NCBI GenBank assembly: GCA_963836695.1
Contig: CAWIKX010000024.1
Coordinates: 62,001-126,000, forward strand
DNA length: 64,000 nucleotides
Origin: Roseiarcus sp963836695
Lineage (GTDB): Bacteria > Pseudomonadota > Alphaproteobacteria > Rhizobiales > Beijerinckiaceae
Direction: 5' to 3'
Shown: piece after piece, positions 38,218-48,433 of the stretch
Position numbering within the stretch: the first letter of the stretch is position 1
Layout of the letters: each line of letters opens with the position of its first letter
The notes under the pieces: generated by a model
Databases searched by the model: none
Told to the model about the DNA's origin: nothing
What the model saw: the letters and a program-made list of their open reading frames with translations, nothing else
Position numbers and translations under genes: made by a program

Positions 38218-39435
38218 ATGAGCGATTTTCACCGGGTGCGGCGCCTGCCGCCTTATGTCTTCGAGCAGGTCAACAAGCTCAAGGCGAAGGCCCGCGCCGG
38301 CGGCGCCGACATCGTCGATCTCGGCATGGGCAACCCCGACCTGCCCGCGCCCAAGCATGTGATCGACAAGCTCGTCGAAACGGTCGGCAAGCCCCGCACC
38401 GACCGCTATTCGGCCTCGAAAGGCATCGCTGGCCTGCGCCGCGCGCAAGCTGGCTATTACGCGCGCCGCTTCGGGGTCAAGCTCGACCCCGAGACGCAGG
38501 TGGTCGCGACCTTGGGCTCCAAGGAAGGCTTCGCCAACATGGCCCAGGCGATCACCGCGCCGGGCGATGTCGTCCTGGTCCCGAACCCCTCCTATCCGAT
38601 CCACGCTTTCGGCTTCCTGATGGCGGGCGGGGTCATTCGCTCGGTTCCGGCCGAGCCGGGGCCGGAATTCTTCACAGCCCTCGAGCGCGCGATCGCGCAT
38701 TCGATTCCGAAGCCGATCGCGGTCGTAGTCTGCTATCCGTCCAACCCGACAGCGATGGTCGCCTCGCTCGACTTCTATCGGGACCTGGTGCTGTTTGCGA
38801 AGAAGCACGAGATCTTCGTCCTCTCCGACATCGCCTACGCCGAGGTCTATTTCGACGAGGAGCCGCCTCCGTCGATCCTCCAGGCGCCCGGCGCCTTTGA
38901 GGTCGCGGTCGAATTCACCTCGATGTCGAAGACCTTTTCGATGGCAGGCTGGCGGATGGGCTTCGCTGTCGGCAACGAGCGGCTGCTGGCTGCGCTTGCG
39001 CGCGTGAAGTCCTATCTCGATTATGGCGCCTATACCCCGATTCAGGTCGCCGCTGCTGCCGCCCTCAACGGCCCGGACGATTGCGTGCGCGAGATGCGCG
39101 CGACCTATAAGCGCCGGCGCGACGTAATGATCGAAAGCTTCGCCGCGGCCGGGTGGGGAATCGACAAGCCGAGCGCCTCGATGTTTGCCTGGACGCCTGT
39201 GCCCGACCGCTTCCGCCATCTGGGTTCCCTCGAGTTCTCGAAGCTCTTGATCGAGAAGGCCGACGTCGCCGTTGCGCCGGGCGTCGGCTTCGGTGAGCAC
39301 GGCGACGATTACGTGCGCCTGGCTCTAGTCGAGAACGAGCAACGCATCCGCCAGGCGGCGCGCGGCGTTCGGCGCTTCTTCGAGACGGCGGACGCGACGC
39401 TGCACAATGTGGTGAAGCTCAAGAAGCAAGCGTGA
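38218..39435 (+). CDS. class I/II PLP aminotransferase (AlaC / LL-diaminopimelate aminotransferase-like)
   Basis: The 405-residue fold-type I enzyme has GNPDLPAP, YSASKGIAGLR, VCYPSNPTA, LSDIAYAEVYF with the PLP-stacking Tyr, and the PLP-Lys site SMSKTFSMAGWRMGF. Close relatives are called AlaC or LL-diaminopimelate aminotransferase in databases, but sequence alone cannot separate them. The start is the ATG at 38218 (MSDFHRVRRLPPYVF); the longer frame from 38176 is less family-like. It converges on the Uma2 gene. Confidence 0.88.
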   Translation: MSDFHRVRRLPPYVFEQVNKLKAKARAGGADIVDLGMGNPDLPAPKHVIDKLVETVGKPRTDRYSASKGIAGLRRAQAGYYARRFGVKLDPETQVVATLGSKEGFANMAQAITAPGDVVLVPNPSYPIHAFGFLMAGGVIRSVPAEPGPEFFTALERAIAHSIPKPIAVVVCYPSNPTAMVASLDFYRDLVLFAKKHEIFVLSDIAYAEVYFDEEPPPSILQAPGAFEVAVEFTSMSKTFSMAGWRMGFAVGNERLLAALARVKSYLDYGAYTPIQVAAAAALNGPDDCVREMRATYKRRRDVMIESFAAAGWGIDKPSASMFAWTPVPDRFRHLGSLEFSKLLIEKADVAVAPGVGFGEHGDDYVRLALVENEQRIRQAARGVRRFFETADATLHNVVKLKKQA

Positions 39436-39455
39436 GGAACGCCGGGGTAAGGCGC

Positions 39456-40040
39456 TTAGCTCAGCTCGAGCTCACTCAGCCTGAGGGCAAACGCATCCGG
39501 AGCGATCAGCGGCGCGAGGCGATCGGTCGGGCTGAAGTCCTGGGCGTTGCGGTAGCCTTCTGCAGCCGGCTCGCTGAAGACTCGCGTCGTCAAGCGAACC
39601 GCGTCGATGACCCAGAGCTCGCGGATGCCAAAGCTAGCGTAAAGCGCCGCTTTGCGGCCGGTGTCGTAGCGGAGCGATGAATCGGCGATCTCGACGACCA
39701 GCAGCACGTTCACGCCGGTCAGCCCGCGGAGGCCGCTCGTTCGCGGATAGATGACGACGTCGGGTTCGAGGTAGGTGTCTTCGCTTAGGCGGAAAGTCGT
39801 TTCTTGGGTCAGGCGGCAATCGTCGGGCCGTGATCGAATCCAACGGTCGACCAGCGCGCTCTTCACGATCTCATGTTGGTTTCCCTTGGGCGACATCGGA
39901 ACCAATTCCCCCCCGATGAGTTCGACGCGCTCGTCCTCTTCCATCACCCCAGCAGCTACCATCGCCTCCACTTCGGCGACCGTGAAGCGCCGGCGCGGCA
40001 GGCCTTCTGCAGCCGAAGTGACCCGGGCGGCCGATCCCAT
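39456..40040 (-). CDS. Uma2 family (DUF820) putative nuclease
   Basis: The 194-residue protein has the Uma2 layout: RFTVAEVEAMVAAGVM, ERVELIGGELVPMSP, then the PD-(D/E)xK-like core EPDVVIYP and VLLVVEIADSS, and YASFGIRELWVID. In this family the Lys of the core is often displaced, as here (E-I-A-D-S). Uma2 genes are scattered through bacterial genomes and their roles are unclear. AGGAG lies 11 bases before the ATG. Confidence 0.85.
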   Translation of the reverse strand: MGSAARVTSAAEGLPRRRFTVAEVEAMVAAGVMEEDERVELIGGELVPMSPKGNQHEIVKSALVDRWIRSRPDDCRLTQETTFRLSEDTYLEPDVVIYPRTSGLRGLTGVNVLLVVEIADSSLRYDTGRKAALYASFGIRELWVIDAVRLTTRVFSEPAAEGYRNAQDFSPTDRLAPLIAPDAFALRLSELELS

Positions 40041-40173
40041 GGTTCCGACGCTCCTCTTTCATTGGCGACGAAGCCGCGCCCTCCAATGATGATCACTCTA
40101 CCATATCTTGAAACCGCGTCTCAGGGCCGGCCGTGATCTTGCTCACGCCCGCCTCAGACAATAACCCGGCCCT

Positions 40174-40680
40174 ATGAAAGCGCCCGCTTCCAACATCGAA
40201 ATCCGCCCTGCGCTCCTTGAAGACGCCGTGGCAATTCGCGCGCTGACGCGCGCAGCCTACGCGAAATGGGTCCCGCTGATCGGCCGGGAGCCGCTGCCGA
40301 TGCAGGCGGATTACGAGCGCGCGGTCGCCGAGCACACGATCGATCTTATGATCGTTAACGGCGCGCTCGCCGGCCTGATCGAAACGATGCTGGAACCGGA
40401 TCATCTGTGGATCGAGAATGTCGCGGTCGCGCCCGAGCAACAGGGCAGGGGTTTTGGGCGCCTCCTGCTTGACTATGCCGAGCGGCGCGCCCTTCAGTTT
40501 GGGCGCCCGGAAATTCGCCTCCTGACCAATCAGGCCTTCGCGGCCAATCTCGAACTCTACGCCAAGTGCGGTTATGCTGTAGACCGAGCCGAGCCGTTTT
40601 GCGGCGGCATGACGGTCCATATGAGCAAGCGGGTCGAGGCGAGCGAAGTCGAGACAACGCGAGCCGGTTCGTCGGCTTGA
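40174..40680 (+). CDS. GNAT family N-acetyltransferase
   Basis: The 168-residue protein has the GNAT fold with IENVAVAPEQQGRGFGRLLL, the acetyl-CoA-binding Q/R-x-x-G-x-G/A loop, and the C-terminal NLELYAKCGY segment. The substrate is unknown. The gene lies just before aat in the same direction, with 32 bases between them, so they may share a transcript. Confidence 0.86.
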   Translation: MKAPASNIEIRPALLEDAVAIRALTRAAYAKWVPLIGREPLPMQADYERAVAEHTIDLMIVNGALAGLIETMLEPDHLWIENVAVAPEQQGRGFGRLLLDYAERRALQFGRPEIRLLTNQAFAANLELYAKCGYAVDRAEPFCGGMTVHMSKRVEASEVETTRAGSSA

Positions 40681-40712
40681 CTGCCTGCGCGGACAGTTCC
40701 ACGATTGCGATC

Positions 40713-41423
40713 ATGAAAACCGCGCCGCGAAGATTTGAGCTGACGGCGGACATCCTGCTTCGGGCTTATTCGATCGGCGTTTTTCCGATGGCCGAGAGTC
40801 GCGACGCCAAGGATCTGTTTTGGGTCGAGCCGCAGGAGCGCGGGGTCTTTCCTCTCGACGGACTCGCCGTCTCGCGTAGTCTCGCCAAGGCGGTGCGGTC
40901 GGATCGGTTCCGAGTAGTCGCCGACCACGCGTTCGAAATGGTTGTGCGCGCCTGCGCCGAGCGTGAGAAAACCTGGATCAACGACCAGATTGTGCGGCTT
41001 TACGGGGAATTGTTCGCCGCAGGCCATGCGCATTCGCTCGAGGCCTACGAGGGTGACACGCTGGTCGGCGGCCTCTACGGGGTGAGCCTGCGCGGCGCCT
41101 TCTTCGGCGAAAGCATGTTTCACCGCGCTCGTGACGCTTCGAAGGTTGCGCTCGTGCATCTGTTCGCGCGCCTTCGGACCGGCGGGTTCCGGTTGCTCGA
41201 CGCGCAATTCTCGACCGAGCACCTGGCGAGCCTCGGCGCGATCGAGATTCCGCGCGATGTGTTCAGGCTCCGGCTCGCCGATGCGCTGGACGTTCCGGCG
41301 AATTTTGGGGCGTGGCCGCCCGAGCTTGCGATGAGCGGGGCCGAGGCGCTTCATCGCGCGCGTGGCGACCGCTTGGAAATGGCGACGGGTGAGTCGCCAG
41401 GGCGGAGCTTCATTCGAGCCTGA
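40713..41423 (+). CDS. aat: leucyl/phenylalanyl-tRNA-protein transferase
   Basis: The 236-residue enzyme attaches Leu or Phe to proteins with N-terminal Arg or Lys, marking them for ClpAP through the N-end rule. Family motifs are YSIGVFPMAES, LFWVEPQERGVFPLD, GVSLRGAFFGESMF and LLDAQFSTEHLASLGA. The ATG at 40713 matches the usual N-terminus; the frame extends further upstream but without similarity. Confidence 0.95.
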   Translation: MKTAPRRFELTADILLRAYSIGVFPMAESRDAKDLFWVEPQERGVFPLDGLAVSRSLAKAVRSDRFRVVADHAFEMVVRACAEREKTWINDQIVRLYGELFAAGHAHSLEAYEGDTLVGGLYGVSLRGAFFGESMFHRARDASKVALVHLFARLRTGGFRLLDAQFSTEHLASLGAIEIPRDVFRLRLADALDVPANFGAWPPELAMSGAEALHRARGDRLEMATGESPGRSFIRA

Positions 41424-41686
41424 GGGCGCCAGCGAATAGGTTTGGGCGGAGGGGGTCGTTTGACGAGGCGGGCTTGCCTTCGGGGCTCTAGGCGTCGAAC
41501 ACACGCGCGGGAGCGGCCCACGGATGCGGACGCGCTCCGCAAAAATACGGCGCATTGGTTGATTTATCATTTGCAAAATGGTAATAGCCGCCTGCGGGAC
41601 CCACTGACTGGCCAGACGGATCTGGGAGGTTTAGGAGCGTTGTATCGTGACGGCGGTATCGTAGTCTGCGCGTCCGGAGGGGACGC

Positions 41687-42439
41687 GTGAACCCCTTCCC
41701 AAGAACCTTAGTTGTCGCTCTGCTGACGTTCGTGAGCGCGCTGCTCGGTTTTCTTCTCCAATGGCTGTTGCCGGTTCAGGATATCTTGGACGCCAAAGGC
41801 ATAATCGGATCGATCATTGGCCTCGTAACTTTGCTTCTGGCTCTGGTGCTCGGCCTGCTCGTATGGACGAGCTATGGCGTCTACACCAATCAGAACAGCG
41901 AGTTGCAGTCGCTCGGCCCGCTGATCCTGAGGCTGGACTTCACTCTTGAGCAATACGGGACGGAAGCGGGTCCCGGACGCGATTTGTTGCGAGCATCCGT
42001 CGTTCGGGCGCGCGACCGCTTCTGGGGCGGCCTTCCGAAGGACGTGTCGCCCTATGCCCAATTGCGGTCGGACCTACACGATATCATGAGCTTTTTCGCC
42101 ACCCTTGATCCCGTGACCGAGCAACAGAAGCAGCTCATCATGACCGCCATGCCCAATTTCATGCAGGTTATGGAGACGACCTTGCTGATGACCCGCCAAT
42201 TGGCCAATCCCGTGCCGAAGCTTCTGATTTACGTCGTCGTCGGGTGGTCGGCGCTGCTGTTCATGAGCTACGGATTGCTGGGCGCGTTCAACACGGTCAG
42301 CGTCGCCATCGCGGCGCTAGGCTCGATCGCGGTCTCGAGCGCGGTGTTCATGATCCTCGAATTCAGCCAACCTTATTCGGGCCTGTTCCGCATCTCGCCG
42401 GTCGGGGTTGACAGCTTGATCTCGGCGCTCGGCCGTTGA
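41687..42439 (+). CDS. DUF4239 (bestrophin-like) membrane protein
   Basis: The 250-residue protein has two N-terminal membrane helices, a soluble middle (about residues 75-170) and two C-terminal helices. The segment NQNSELQSLGPLILRLDFTL after helix 2 is typical of DUF4239 proteins. The function is unknown. It starts with GTG at 41687, with GGAGG 6 bases upstream. The 263 bases before it show no gene. Confidence 0.65.
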   Translation: MNPFPRTLVVALLTFVSALLGFLLQWLLPVQDILDAKGIIGSIIGLVTLLLALVLGLLVWTSYGVYTNQNSELQSLGPLILRLDFTLEQYGTEAGPGRDLLRASVVRARDRFWGGLPKDVSPYAQLRSDLHDIMSFFATLDPVTEQQKQLIMTAMPNFMQVMETTLLMTRQLANPVPKLLIYVVVGWSALLFMSYGLLGAFNTVSVAIAALGSIAVSSAVFMILEFSQPYSGLFRISPVGVDSLISALGR

Positions 42440-42468
42440 GGGCGTGGCTTGGGGCCGCCGAGAGCTGG

Positions 42469-43293
42469 CTATGAAGATGTTCGAGAGCCAGCGTTTGCGG
42501 AGCGAACGAAGGCGGCAAGCTCGCGATTGAAGCGTGGCGCGTCCTCGAAGAACGACGCATGCCCTACGCCGTCATAGAGCGAAAGCTTGGCGTTCGGCGC
42601 CGTGGAGGCCGTGAATTTCGACATTGCCGGCAGGATGATGCGGTCGCCCGGGCCGTGTGTGACTAGCGTCGGGATGGTCAGTTGCGTCAGGATGTCGCCA
42701 GGGTTCGCAGCCCGGCTCATGAGGTGAGATCGCACCTTGGCCGGACAGGCCATGTTGAACGCGAGCATCGTCTTAAAATCGTCCGCGCTCGGTTTCGTCA
42801 AAAAGCAAGCGCTGAGGAACGCTCGGGTCGCATCGACCTCTCCCGAAAACGTCGTGGCGATGAGTTTGTAGTCGGGGCCGGCAAACTCCGGGGCGCTTTT
42901 CGTTACGGCGGCGACGAAATTGATCCCTGCGAGGGAACCTTGCCCATGAAAGCGTAGATAGTCCGAGATCACCCGCCCGCTGTAGGACCATCCAACCAGA
43001 ACTGGGCGTTGCAGAAGAGCAGCTGCGATGACCGCCGCCGCCTCGTCCGCCCACAGCCTCCCGTCGGCATATCTTTCATTCTCGAGCGGTTTGTCGGACG
43101 CGCCGTGACCGCGAAGATCGTAAGCGATCATGCGAAACTCGTCCGCGAGCACTGGGTCGCTCAGCTGCCGAAGCCAGGACATGGAACTCTGCATATAGCC
43201 GTGAAGAAAGAGAATCTCCTGGCCGGCGGGATTCCCCCATTCACTCGCCGCGATCGTCAACTGATCCGGCGTCGTGACGCTGAACTTCCGCAT
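42469..43293 (-). CDS. alpha/beta hydrolase
   Basis: The 274-residue enzyme has the oxyanion stretch FLHGYMQSS, the nucleophile elbow GWSYSG, the acid in THGPGDRI and the catalytic His in GVGHASFFED. It resembles esterases, non-heme peroxidases and C-C hydrolases; the substrate is unknown. The ATG at 43293 (MRKFSVTTPD) has AAGG upstream and gives the usual N-terminus. Confidence 0.88.
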   Translation of the reverse strand: MRKFSVTTPDQLTIAASEWGNPAGQEILFLHGYMQSSMSWLRQLSDPVLADEFRMIAYDLRGHGASDKPLENERYADGRLWADEAAAVIAAALLQRPVLVGWSYSGRVISDYLRFHGQGSLAGINFVAAVTKSAPEFAGPDYKLIATTFSGEVDATRAFLSACFLTKPSADDFKTMLAFNMACPAKVRSHLMSRAANPGDILTQLTIPTLVTHGPGDRIILPAMSKFTASTAPNAKLSLYDGVGHASFFEDAPRFNRELAAFVRSANAGSRTSS

Positions 43294-43534
43294 TGGTCGC
43301 CTTGTTCGTGAAGCGCCATGACAGCGCAAGTGCATGGCGCCAAGCGTGGCGATCGCCAAATCGGGTGTCAATCACGGTCCGCTGAGCGCATGATACAGTT
43401 CGCGCGTTGCGTGGCGAGGCCGAAAGGACGGCGGAGAGCGGCGCGTTGTCGACTAGGCGACGCGAGAACGACGTCGCCCGAGCTACGCCCGCGGCGACGC
43501 AATCAAAGGCGAGCGGCTTATTACGGTCGATCTG

Positions 43535-44594
43535 TCAGCCCCCGATTCTCCCAGAGCGGGCCTTGGCGGTGCGAGGAAGCCGCGTCCGCCGGCTCGCGAG
43601 GCCGAGCCCTGCGAAGCCGATGAGCACCATCGCCCAGGTTGCTGGCTGCGGCGCAGTTAGGGGATCAGTTGTTCCCGTCAGCACGTCGTAGGCGAGGTCG
43701 GCAGTGAGGGCGTGCGCGGCGGCAGTCGGATGTTCTCCGTCCAGAACAGATACTGATTGGGATCGGCACATACGCTTCCTGGGGTCTCGAAGTCACCCGA
43801 AAAGCATGGGGTGGACACATTGGTAAGGCCGAACTGGCTTGGGTTGGCGACGATCTTGTCAATCGTCGAGAAAACCGGCACGTCAAAGACTGTAAGCCCC
43901 GGCATGTTCAGCGCTTTGATCTCGCTGAGGACATCGGTGTTGAAGTCCTTGGCCAGCGCGCCTGCTTCGGCGCCGAGCGTGGGACCGAGACCTTTGTAAT
44001 CAGGGACGACCGAGAGATCAGGAACCTCGTAGTAAAGGAGATTCCGCGTTCCGTCGTTGTACAGGCTGGCGACCGCGCCGACCGTATTCGTGACGGCCTG
44101 CTCTAGGAACGTCGTCGTGAGGTCAGCAGGGCTGATCGTCCCAGTCGCCACGCCCTCGAGCGCGTTGAGAATGTCGTTGGCTCCGATATCGAGCGTGTAC
44201 AGGGTGCCGGGTGTGGGCGAAGGATCGGCGGTCTTAAAGAACGCGACCTCGTCGGTAAAGGCAATGGGAGCTGTCTCACCGAGAACCGGTGGGTTGGCTA
44301 TCGTTTGTCCCGTCTGCGCGCCGCCGAAGGCGAAATCGTTGCCCGGCGGGATTGTGAGCGAGGGGCTAACGCTCAGTCCAAGCTTGGCGGCGAGGTCGTC
44401 GACCCAGTTGAGTCCGTTGCTGAATCGGCCCTCGAAATTGAACGCCGGCAACGGCACGGGGTCTCTGGCTATCGTCGACGCGATCAGAGCGTTTCCGACA
44501 TCTGAAAGGCTGTCGCCAAACGAGTAGGTCGCGGCATGCGCGCCGCCGAGGCCAATGCCGCAGCTAGAACCGCTAGGCCGAGACGATTCCTCAT
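43535..44594 (-). CDS. GDSL/SGNH esterase with PEP-CTERM-type sorting tail (two frameshifts in this sequence)
   Basis: The N-terminus (MRNRLGLAVLAAALASAA) is a signal peptide in one frame. The GDSL block YSFGDSLSDVGN, the block-III DIGANDIL and the rest of the domain follow in the next frame. The last block (DGEHPTAAAH) and the tail (PATWAMVLIGFAGLG, then Arg-rich) lie in a third frame. Two single-base deletions, near 44541-44548 and near 43739-43743, explain this; restoring them gives 353 residues with Ser, Gly, Asn and Asp-x-x-His in place. The tail is the PEP-CTERM type handled by exosortases, none of which is in the window. GGAGA precedes the ATG. A true pseudogene is possible. Confidence 0.75.
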
Positions 44595-44681
44595 AGGTCA
44601 TTCTCCCCAATCGAGTTCCTCCGCGAACACGATATGGGGCGAAAAGTTCCGCTTCATTCTCGGGAAGGGAAGCCTGAAGGA

Positions 44682-46472
44682 TCAGGCCGCGTCGCGGGGA
44701 AACTGCGTCTGCGCGATATGAGTGTACGTATGTCCTAGCGCCAGGAGCTCGCCGTGACGCCCGCGCTCGACGACGCGGCCTCGGTCAAGCACGCAGATCT
44801 CGTCGGCCTGCGCCACCGTGGACAGCCGGTGGGCGATGACAATCGTCGTGCGGCCTTCGCATAAGGTGCGCAGCGCCTTCTGGATCGCCTGCTCGGATTC
44901 TGAATCGAGCGCCGACGTCGCTTCGTCCAGAAGGATGATCGGCGCATCTTTGAGGAAGGCGCGGGCGATGGCGATCCGTTGACGCTGTCCGCCGGAAAGC
45001 TGCATGCCATTTTCGCCGCAGGGCGAGTTATAGCCGCGCTCGAAGCTCATGATGAAGTCGTGCGCGTACGCAGCCTTTGCGGCGGCGACGATCTCGTCCT
45101 CGCTCGCGCCGGGCCGGCCCATTGCGATATTGTCGCGCACCGAACCTTTGAAAAGGAAATTCTCCTGCGCGACATAGCCGATCTGTTGACGCAGCGACGC
45201 GAGACTGACGGTCGCGATGTCCTGGCCGTCGCACAGGATTTGCCCCGATCCGGCCTCGTAGAGGCGCAGGATGAGGTTCATCACCGTCGATTTTCCGCCG
45301 CCCGAGCGGCCGACCAGCGCCGTCGTCTTGCCCGCCTCGGCGACGAAGCTGATGGCGTGCAGGACTGGCTCCCCGGACCGATAGCCGAAGACCACGTCGC
45401 GAAATTCGATTCTGCCCTTTGTGACCTCAAGCTCGGGCGCCTGGGGCGCGTCCTCCTCGTAGTCGCGCTCGTCGAGGAAATCGTAGAGCATGCTGACGCC
45501 AAACAGAGACGACGACAGGTCGACATGCAGCCGCGCCACCCGCTTCATCGGCTCATAGAGCATGATGACCGAGGTAATGAACGAAAACAGGCTCCCTGGC
45601 GGATTGCCGCGGACAATGACGGTGTAGCCGCTGTAAAGGACGACGGCTGCTATGGCGAAGCCGCCGAGACTCTCCATGATCGGACTCGTGCGCGAGCTAA
45701 CGCGAGCAAGCTTGTTCGACGCCTTTCGGAAGCCTTCGATCGCGGCGTTCTGCCGGGAGCGCATGAAATCCTCGAGGGTGAAGGCCTTGACGATGCGGAT
45801 GCCCTGCGAGGTCTCCTGCATCGATTCCATCATCTGCGCGGCGCCTTGGAACTCGCTCGCCATGATCTTGCGCACCCGGACGCCGATCTTGCGGACTCCA
45901 AGCACCGCGAGCGGGACCAACATCAACGCGAGGAACGAGAGCAGAGGATCCTGCGACACCATGACGATGACGAGCCCGACGATCGTCAGGGCGTCGCGAG
46001 AAAACGTCGTGATGAGGAGGTTCAGCACGTTGCTCGCCGATTGGGCGATGAAGGACTGACGGGCGATGAATATCGACGAATGCGACTGGCCGTAATAGCT
46101 GACCTTCATCCGCAGCATCTGCTCGAACATGCGCCTCTGGACTTCGGCGACAATGCTGTTGCCGACCTGCGAAAGGGCGACTTGCTGTCCGTAGGTGGCG
46201 AGCCCCTTAACCGTGTAAATGATCACGATCGCCGCGGTGATTTCCCACACCGCCGTGAGGCTGCGCCCGACAAAGACCTCGTTGATGATCTTGCCGATGA
46301 TCCAAGCCGACAGCGAAGTGGTGAGCGCGATCAGGCCCATCATCGCGAAGCCGAAGAGATAGCCCTTCCAGTGCCTGGCGCCCTCGTCGGTCAGGAGGCG
46401 GCGCAGGAGCATGTTCGAGGGCGAACTGAAGAAAGAGAGCACTCGCTCGCGGGCTTGACGCCATACCGACAA
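44682..46472 (-). CDS. ABC exporter, MsbA-like half-transporter
   Basis: The 596-residue protein has an N-terminal six-helix exporter domain and a C-terminal ATPase with Walker A GRSGGGKST, Q-loop YVAQENFLFKG, signature QLSGGQRQRIAIARAF, Walker B IILLDEATSALD and His in VIAHRLST. It works as a homodimer and resembles lipid or drug exporters of the MsbA group. The start looks like TTG at 46472, with GAGGG about 9 bases upstream. It follows the radical SAM gene in the same direction, 212 bases away. Confidence 0.9.
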   Translation of the reverse strand: MSVWRQARERVLSFFSSPSNMLLRRLLTDEGARHWKGYLFGFAMMGLIALTTSLSAWIIGKIINEVFVGRSLTAVWEITAAIVIIYTVKGLATYGQQVALSQVGNSIVAEVQRRMFEQMLRMKVSYYGQSHSSIFIARQSFIAQSASNVLNLLITTFSRDALTIVGLVIVMVSQDPLLSFLALMLVPLAVLGVRKIGVRVRKIMASEFQGAAQMMESMQETSQGIRIVKAFTLEDFMRSRQNAAIEGFRKASNKLARVSSRTSPIMESLGGFAIAAVVLYSGYTVIVRGNPPGSLFSFITSVIMLYEPMKRVARLHVDLSSSLFGVSMLYDFLDERDYEEDAPQAPELEVTKGRIEFRDVVFGYRSGEPVLHAISFVAEAGKTTALVGRSGGGKSTVMNLILRLYEAGSGQILCDGQDIATVSLASLRQQIGYVAQENFLFKGSVRDNIAMGRPGASEDEIVAAAKAAYAHDFIMSFERGYNSPCGENGMQLSGGQRQRIAIARAFLKDAPIILLDEATSALDSESEQAIQKALRTLCEGRTTIVIAHRLSTVAQADEICVLDRGRVVERGRHGELLALGHTYTHIAQTQFPRDAA

Positions 46473-46684
46473 TTGCTTCAGTCCCTCGCCCGGCCAGTCG
46501 CCGACCCATAGTCACATGTTGCCGTCGGCGAAGCTCGCCGCAGACCGCGCCCTCCATATCATCGGCGGCGAAATTATGGAAATCGGCAAGCCATTCAGGT
46601 CAAAACCGGATCGAAATCAGCCGCTATCAGCGCAACGGCGAGTATGGCTTTCGAATCATTAGCAAGACGTTCATCTCTCACGCC

Positions 46685-48433
46685 TCACGCCGCGGTAACC
46701 GCCTGCCTTTTCGGAGCGCCGTAGGTGTCCGGGATCTTGTCGGCGAAGAACGTCACCAACTCGTCGTTTTCCGCCTCCTCGACCGAGAATACGCGCGTCG
46801 CGTCGTCGATATAGGCCTTGCTGGCGGGATCCTGGACAACGCGCTTTTTAATCTGGTGGTAGCGCCACCCGACGGTGAGCCATTGCGCGACGACGGACAC
46901 AAACTCGACCGCCCGGACGGGATAGAAAACCAGCGGATTGACGATCGGCATTCCGTGCCGGCGGGTCGTCCTCACCTTGCGGCGGATGATTCCGCATTGC
47001 AGCGGGTGGACGCCCTCGATCCGGGCGGCGGAGGAGAAGGCCGTCATGACATCGGCGATCTTGTTCATCCTCAAGCCCGTCGCAGCGGCGCGCTTGAGCA
47101 CCGTCTCGACATGCTCGTCGGTGTAGTAGCGCTTCCAGGCGTCGCGATAGGTCTTGTTCCACTCGTCGGCCGACATCAGAGGATGGCCGGTGCAGACATG
47201 CTCGACGTCGTATTTGTTCATGTCCGGGTCCATCGGAACCCCTTTGAGGTAAAGGATCTTGTGATCCTCGGAGCCGGGAAGGGGGGTGAGGCAAAAGAAT
47301 TCGAGGATGTCGAGCGGCAGCTCCTTCTTGATGATGTCGATGTCGCGCAGGACGGATTCGCGCGTATCGGTCGGAAAACCGATGATGAATCCCGCCCAGG
47401 TCATCACCTTCTGCTTTCGCCAGGCCTGCAGCATGAGCCGGTATTCCCAGATCTTGTTTTGCCGCTTTTTCGCCCCCTGCAACGATTGAGGATTGATGCT
47501 CTCGAGGCCGATGAACACCTGATTGCAGCCGGCGCGCGCGGCCTTCTCGATGAAGCCCGGAATCTTGTGGCAAAGCGTGTCGACCTGAAGGATGAGCTTG
47601 ATCGGAACGCCCTTGTTCTCCCGGAGATCGATCAGCCGGTCGAGGATCGCCTCCCAGTTGCGGTTGCGGGCGAAATTGTCGTCGGTGACGAAATAGTGGT
47701 TAATGCCCTGGGCGTGATTGGCGCGCACGATCGCTTCGACGTCGTCGGCGCTCCGATAGCGCGACTTGCGGCCCTGGACGTTGATGATCGTGCAGAAGCT
47801 GCACTGGAAGGGGCAGCCGCGGCCCGCGTCGAAACACGCGTGGTGTCCGACGATCCGCCCGACCACTTCTTTCGGCAGCACGGGGATCGCCGCCAATTCC
47901 ATGCCGGGCATGTCATTGAGGTAGTTGTAGACGGGCTTCGCCTGGCCGGCGTCGATCTCGCGGAGAAACTCGGCCATCCGGCCCTCGCCCTCGCCGGCGT
48001 AGAGGATGACGCCGAGCGCCTGCGCTTCCTTCAGGTCCGCCGGCAGTTCCGGAAGCATCGAGATGCAGCCCGAGACATGGAATCCGCCAATCACCACGTT
48101 TAAGCCTTCCGCCCGGAACTCGCGCGCAAGATCGAGCGCGCGCGGAAATTGGTTCGATTGGACGCCGACTAGCCCGACAAATCCGCCGCCCGCCGCCTTT
48201 ATCCGTCGGGCGACCGCCATGGGCTTGATGATCGTATTGCACTCGTCGCAGGCCTCGATCTCGATATCGACCTCAGGGCCGAGGGCGTTCTCCTCGGCGC
48301 ACGCGGCCAGGAGACCGTAAACGCTGGCTAAGCTGTTTGAAGGAATAGTGGAGAGGCGCCATTGGATCACGTAGCCGTCGTCGTCGTAGTGCGACGGCTT
48401 GATCAGAACGATCCTGAACGTCCGCTTCCCCAT
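46685..48433 (-). CDS. B12-binding radical SAM protein of unknown function
   Basis: The 582-residue protein has an N-terminal cobalamin-binding-like Rossmann domain (about residues 1-190, with VVIGGFHVSG but without the DxHxxG histidine) followed by a radical SAM barrel. The [4Fe-4S] cysteines are Cys207, Cys211 and Cys214 in RGCPFQCSFC. Further features are VTDDNFARN and IGLESINPQSL. The C-terminal 150 residues resemble DUF4070-like extensions and contain a possible membrane-associated stretch. Relatives include methyltransferase-like enzymes; the substrate is unknown. The downstream ABC exporter may share its pathway. Confidence 0.85.
   Translation of the reverse strand: MGKRTFRIVLIKPSHYDDDGYVIQWRLSTIPSNSLASVYGLLAACAEENALGPEVDIEIEACDECNTIIKPMAVARRIKAAGGGFVGLVGVQSNQFPRALDLAREFRAEGLNVVIGGFHVSGCISMLPELPADLKEAQALGVILYAGEGEGRMAEFLREIDAGQAKPVYNYLNDMPGMELAAIPVLPKEVVGRIVGHHACFDAGRGCPFQCSFCTIINVQGRKSRYRSADDVEAIVRANHAQGINHYFVTDDNFARNRNWEAILDRLIDLRENKGVPIKLILQVDTLCHKIPGFIEKAARAGCNQVFIGLESINPQSLQGAKKRQNKIWEYRLMLQAWRKQKVMTWAGFIIGFPTDTRESVLRDIDIIKKELPLDILEFFCLTPLPGSEDHKILYLKGVPMDPDMNKYDVEHVCTGHPLMSADEWNKTYRDAWKRYYTDEHVETVLKRAAATGLRMNKIADVMTAFSSAARIEGVHPLQCGIIRRKVRTTRRHGMPIVNPLVFYPVRAVEFVSVVAQWLTVGWRYHQIKKRVVQDPASKAYIDDATRVFSVEEAENDELVTFFADKIPDTYGAPKRQAVTAA

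Noticed and set aside
44979..46511. 510-residue open frame antisense to the ABC exporter
   Set aside because: Low-complexity His/Arg/Asp-rich translation typical of a shadow frame in GC-rich DNA.
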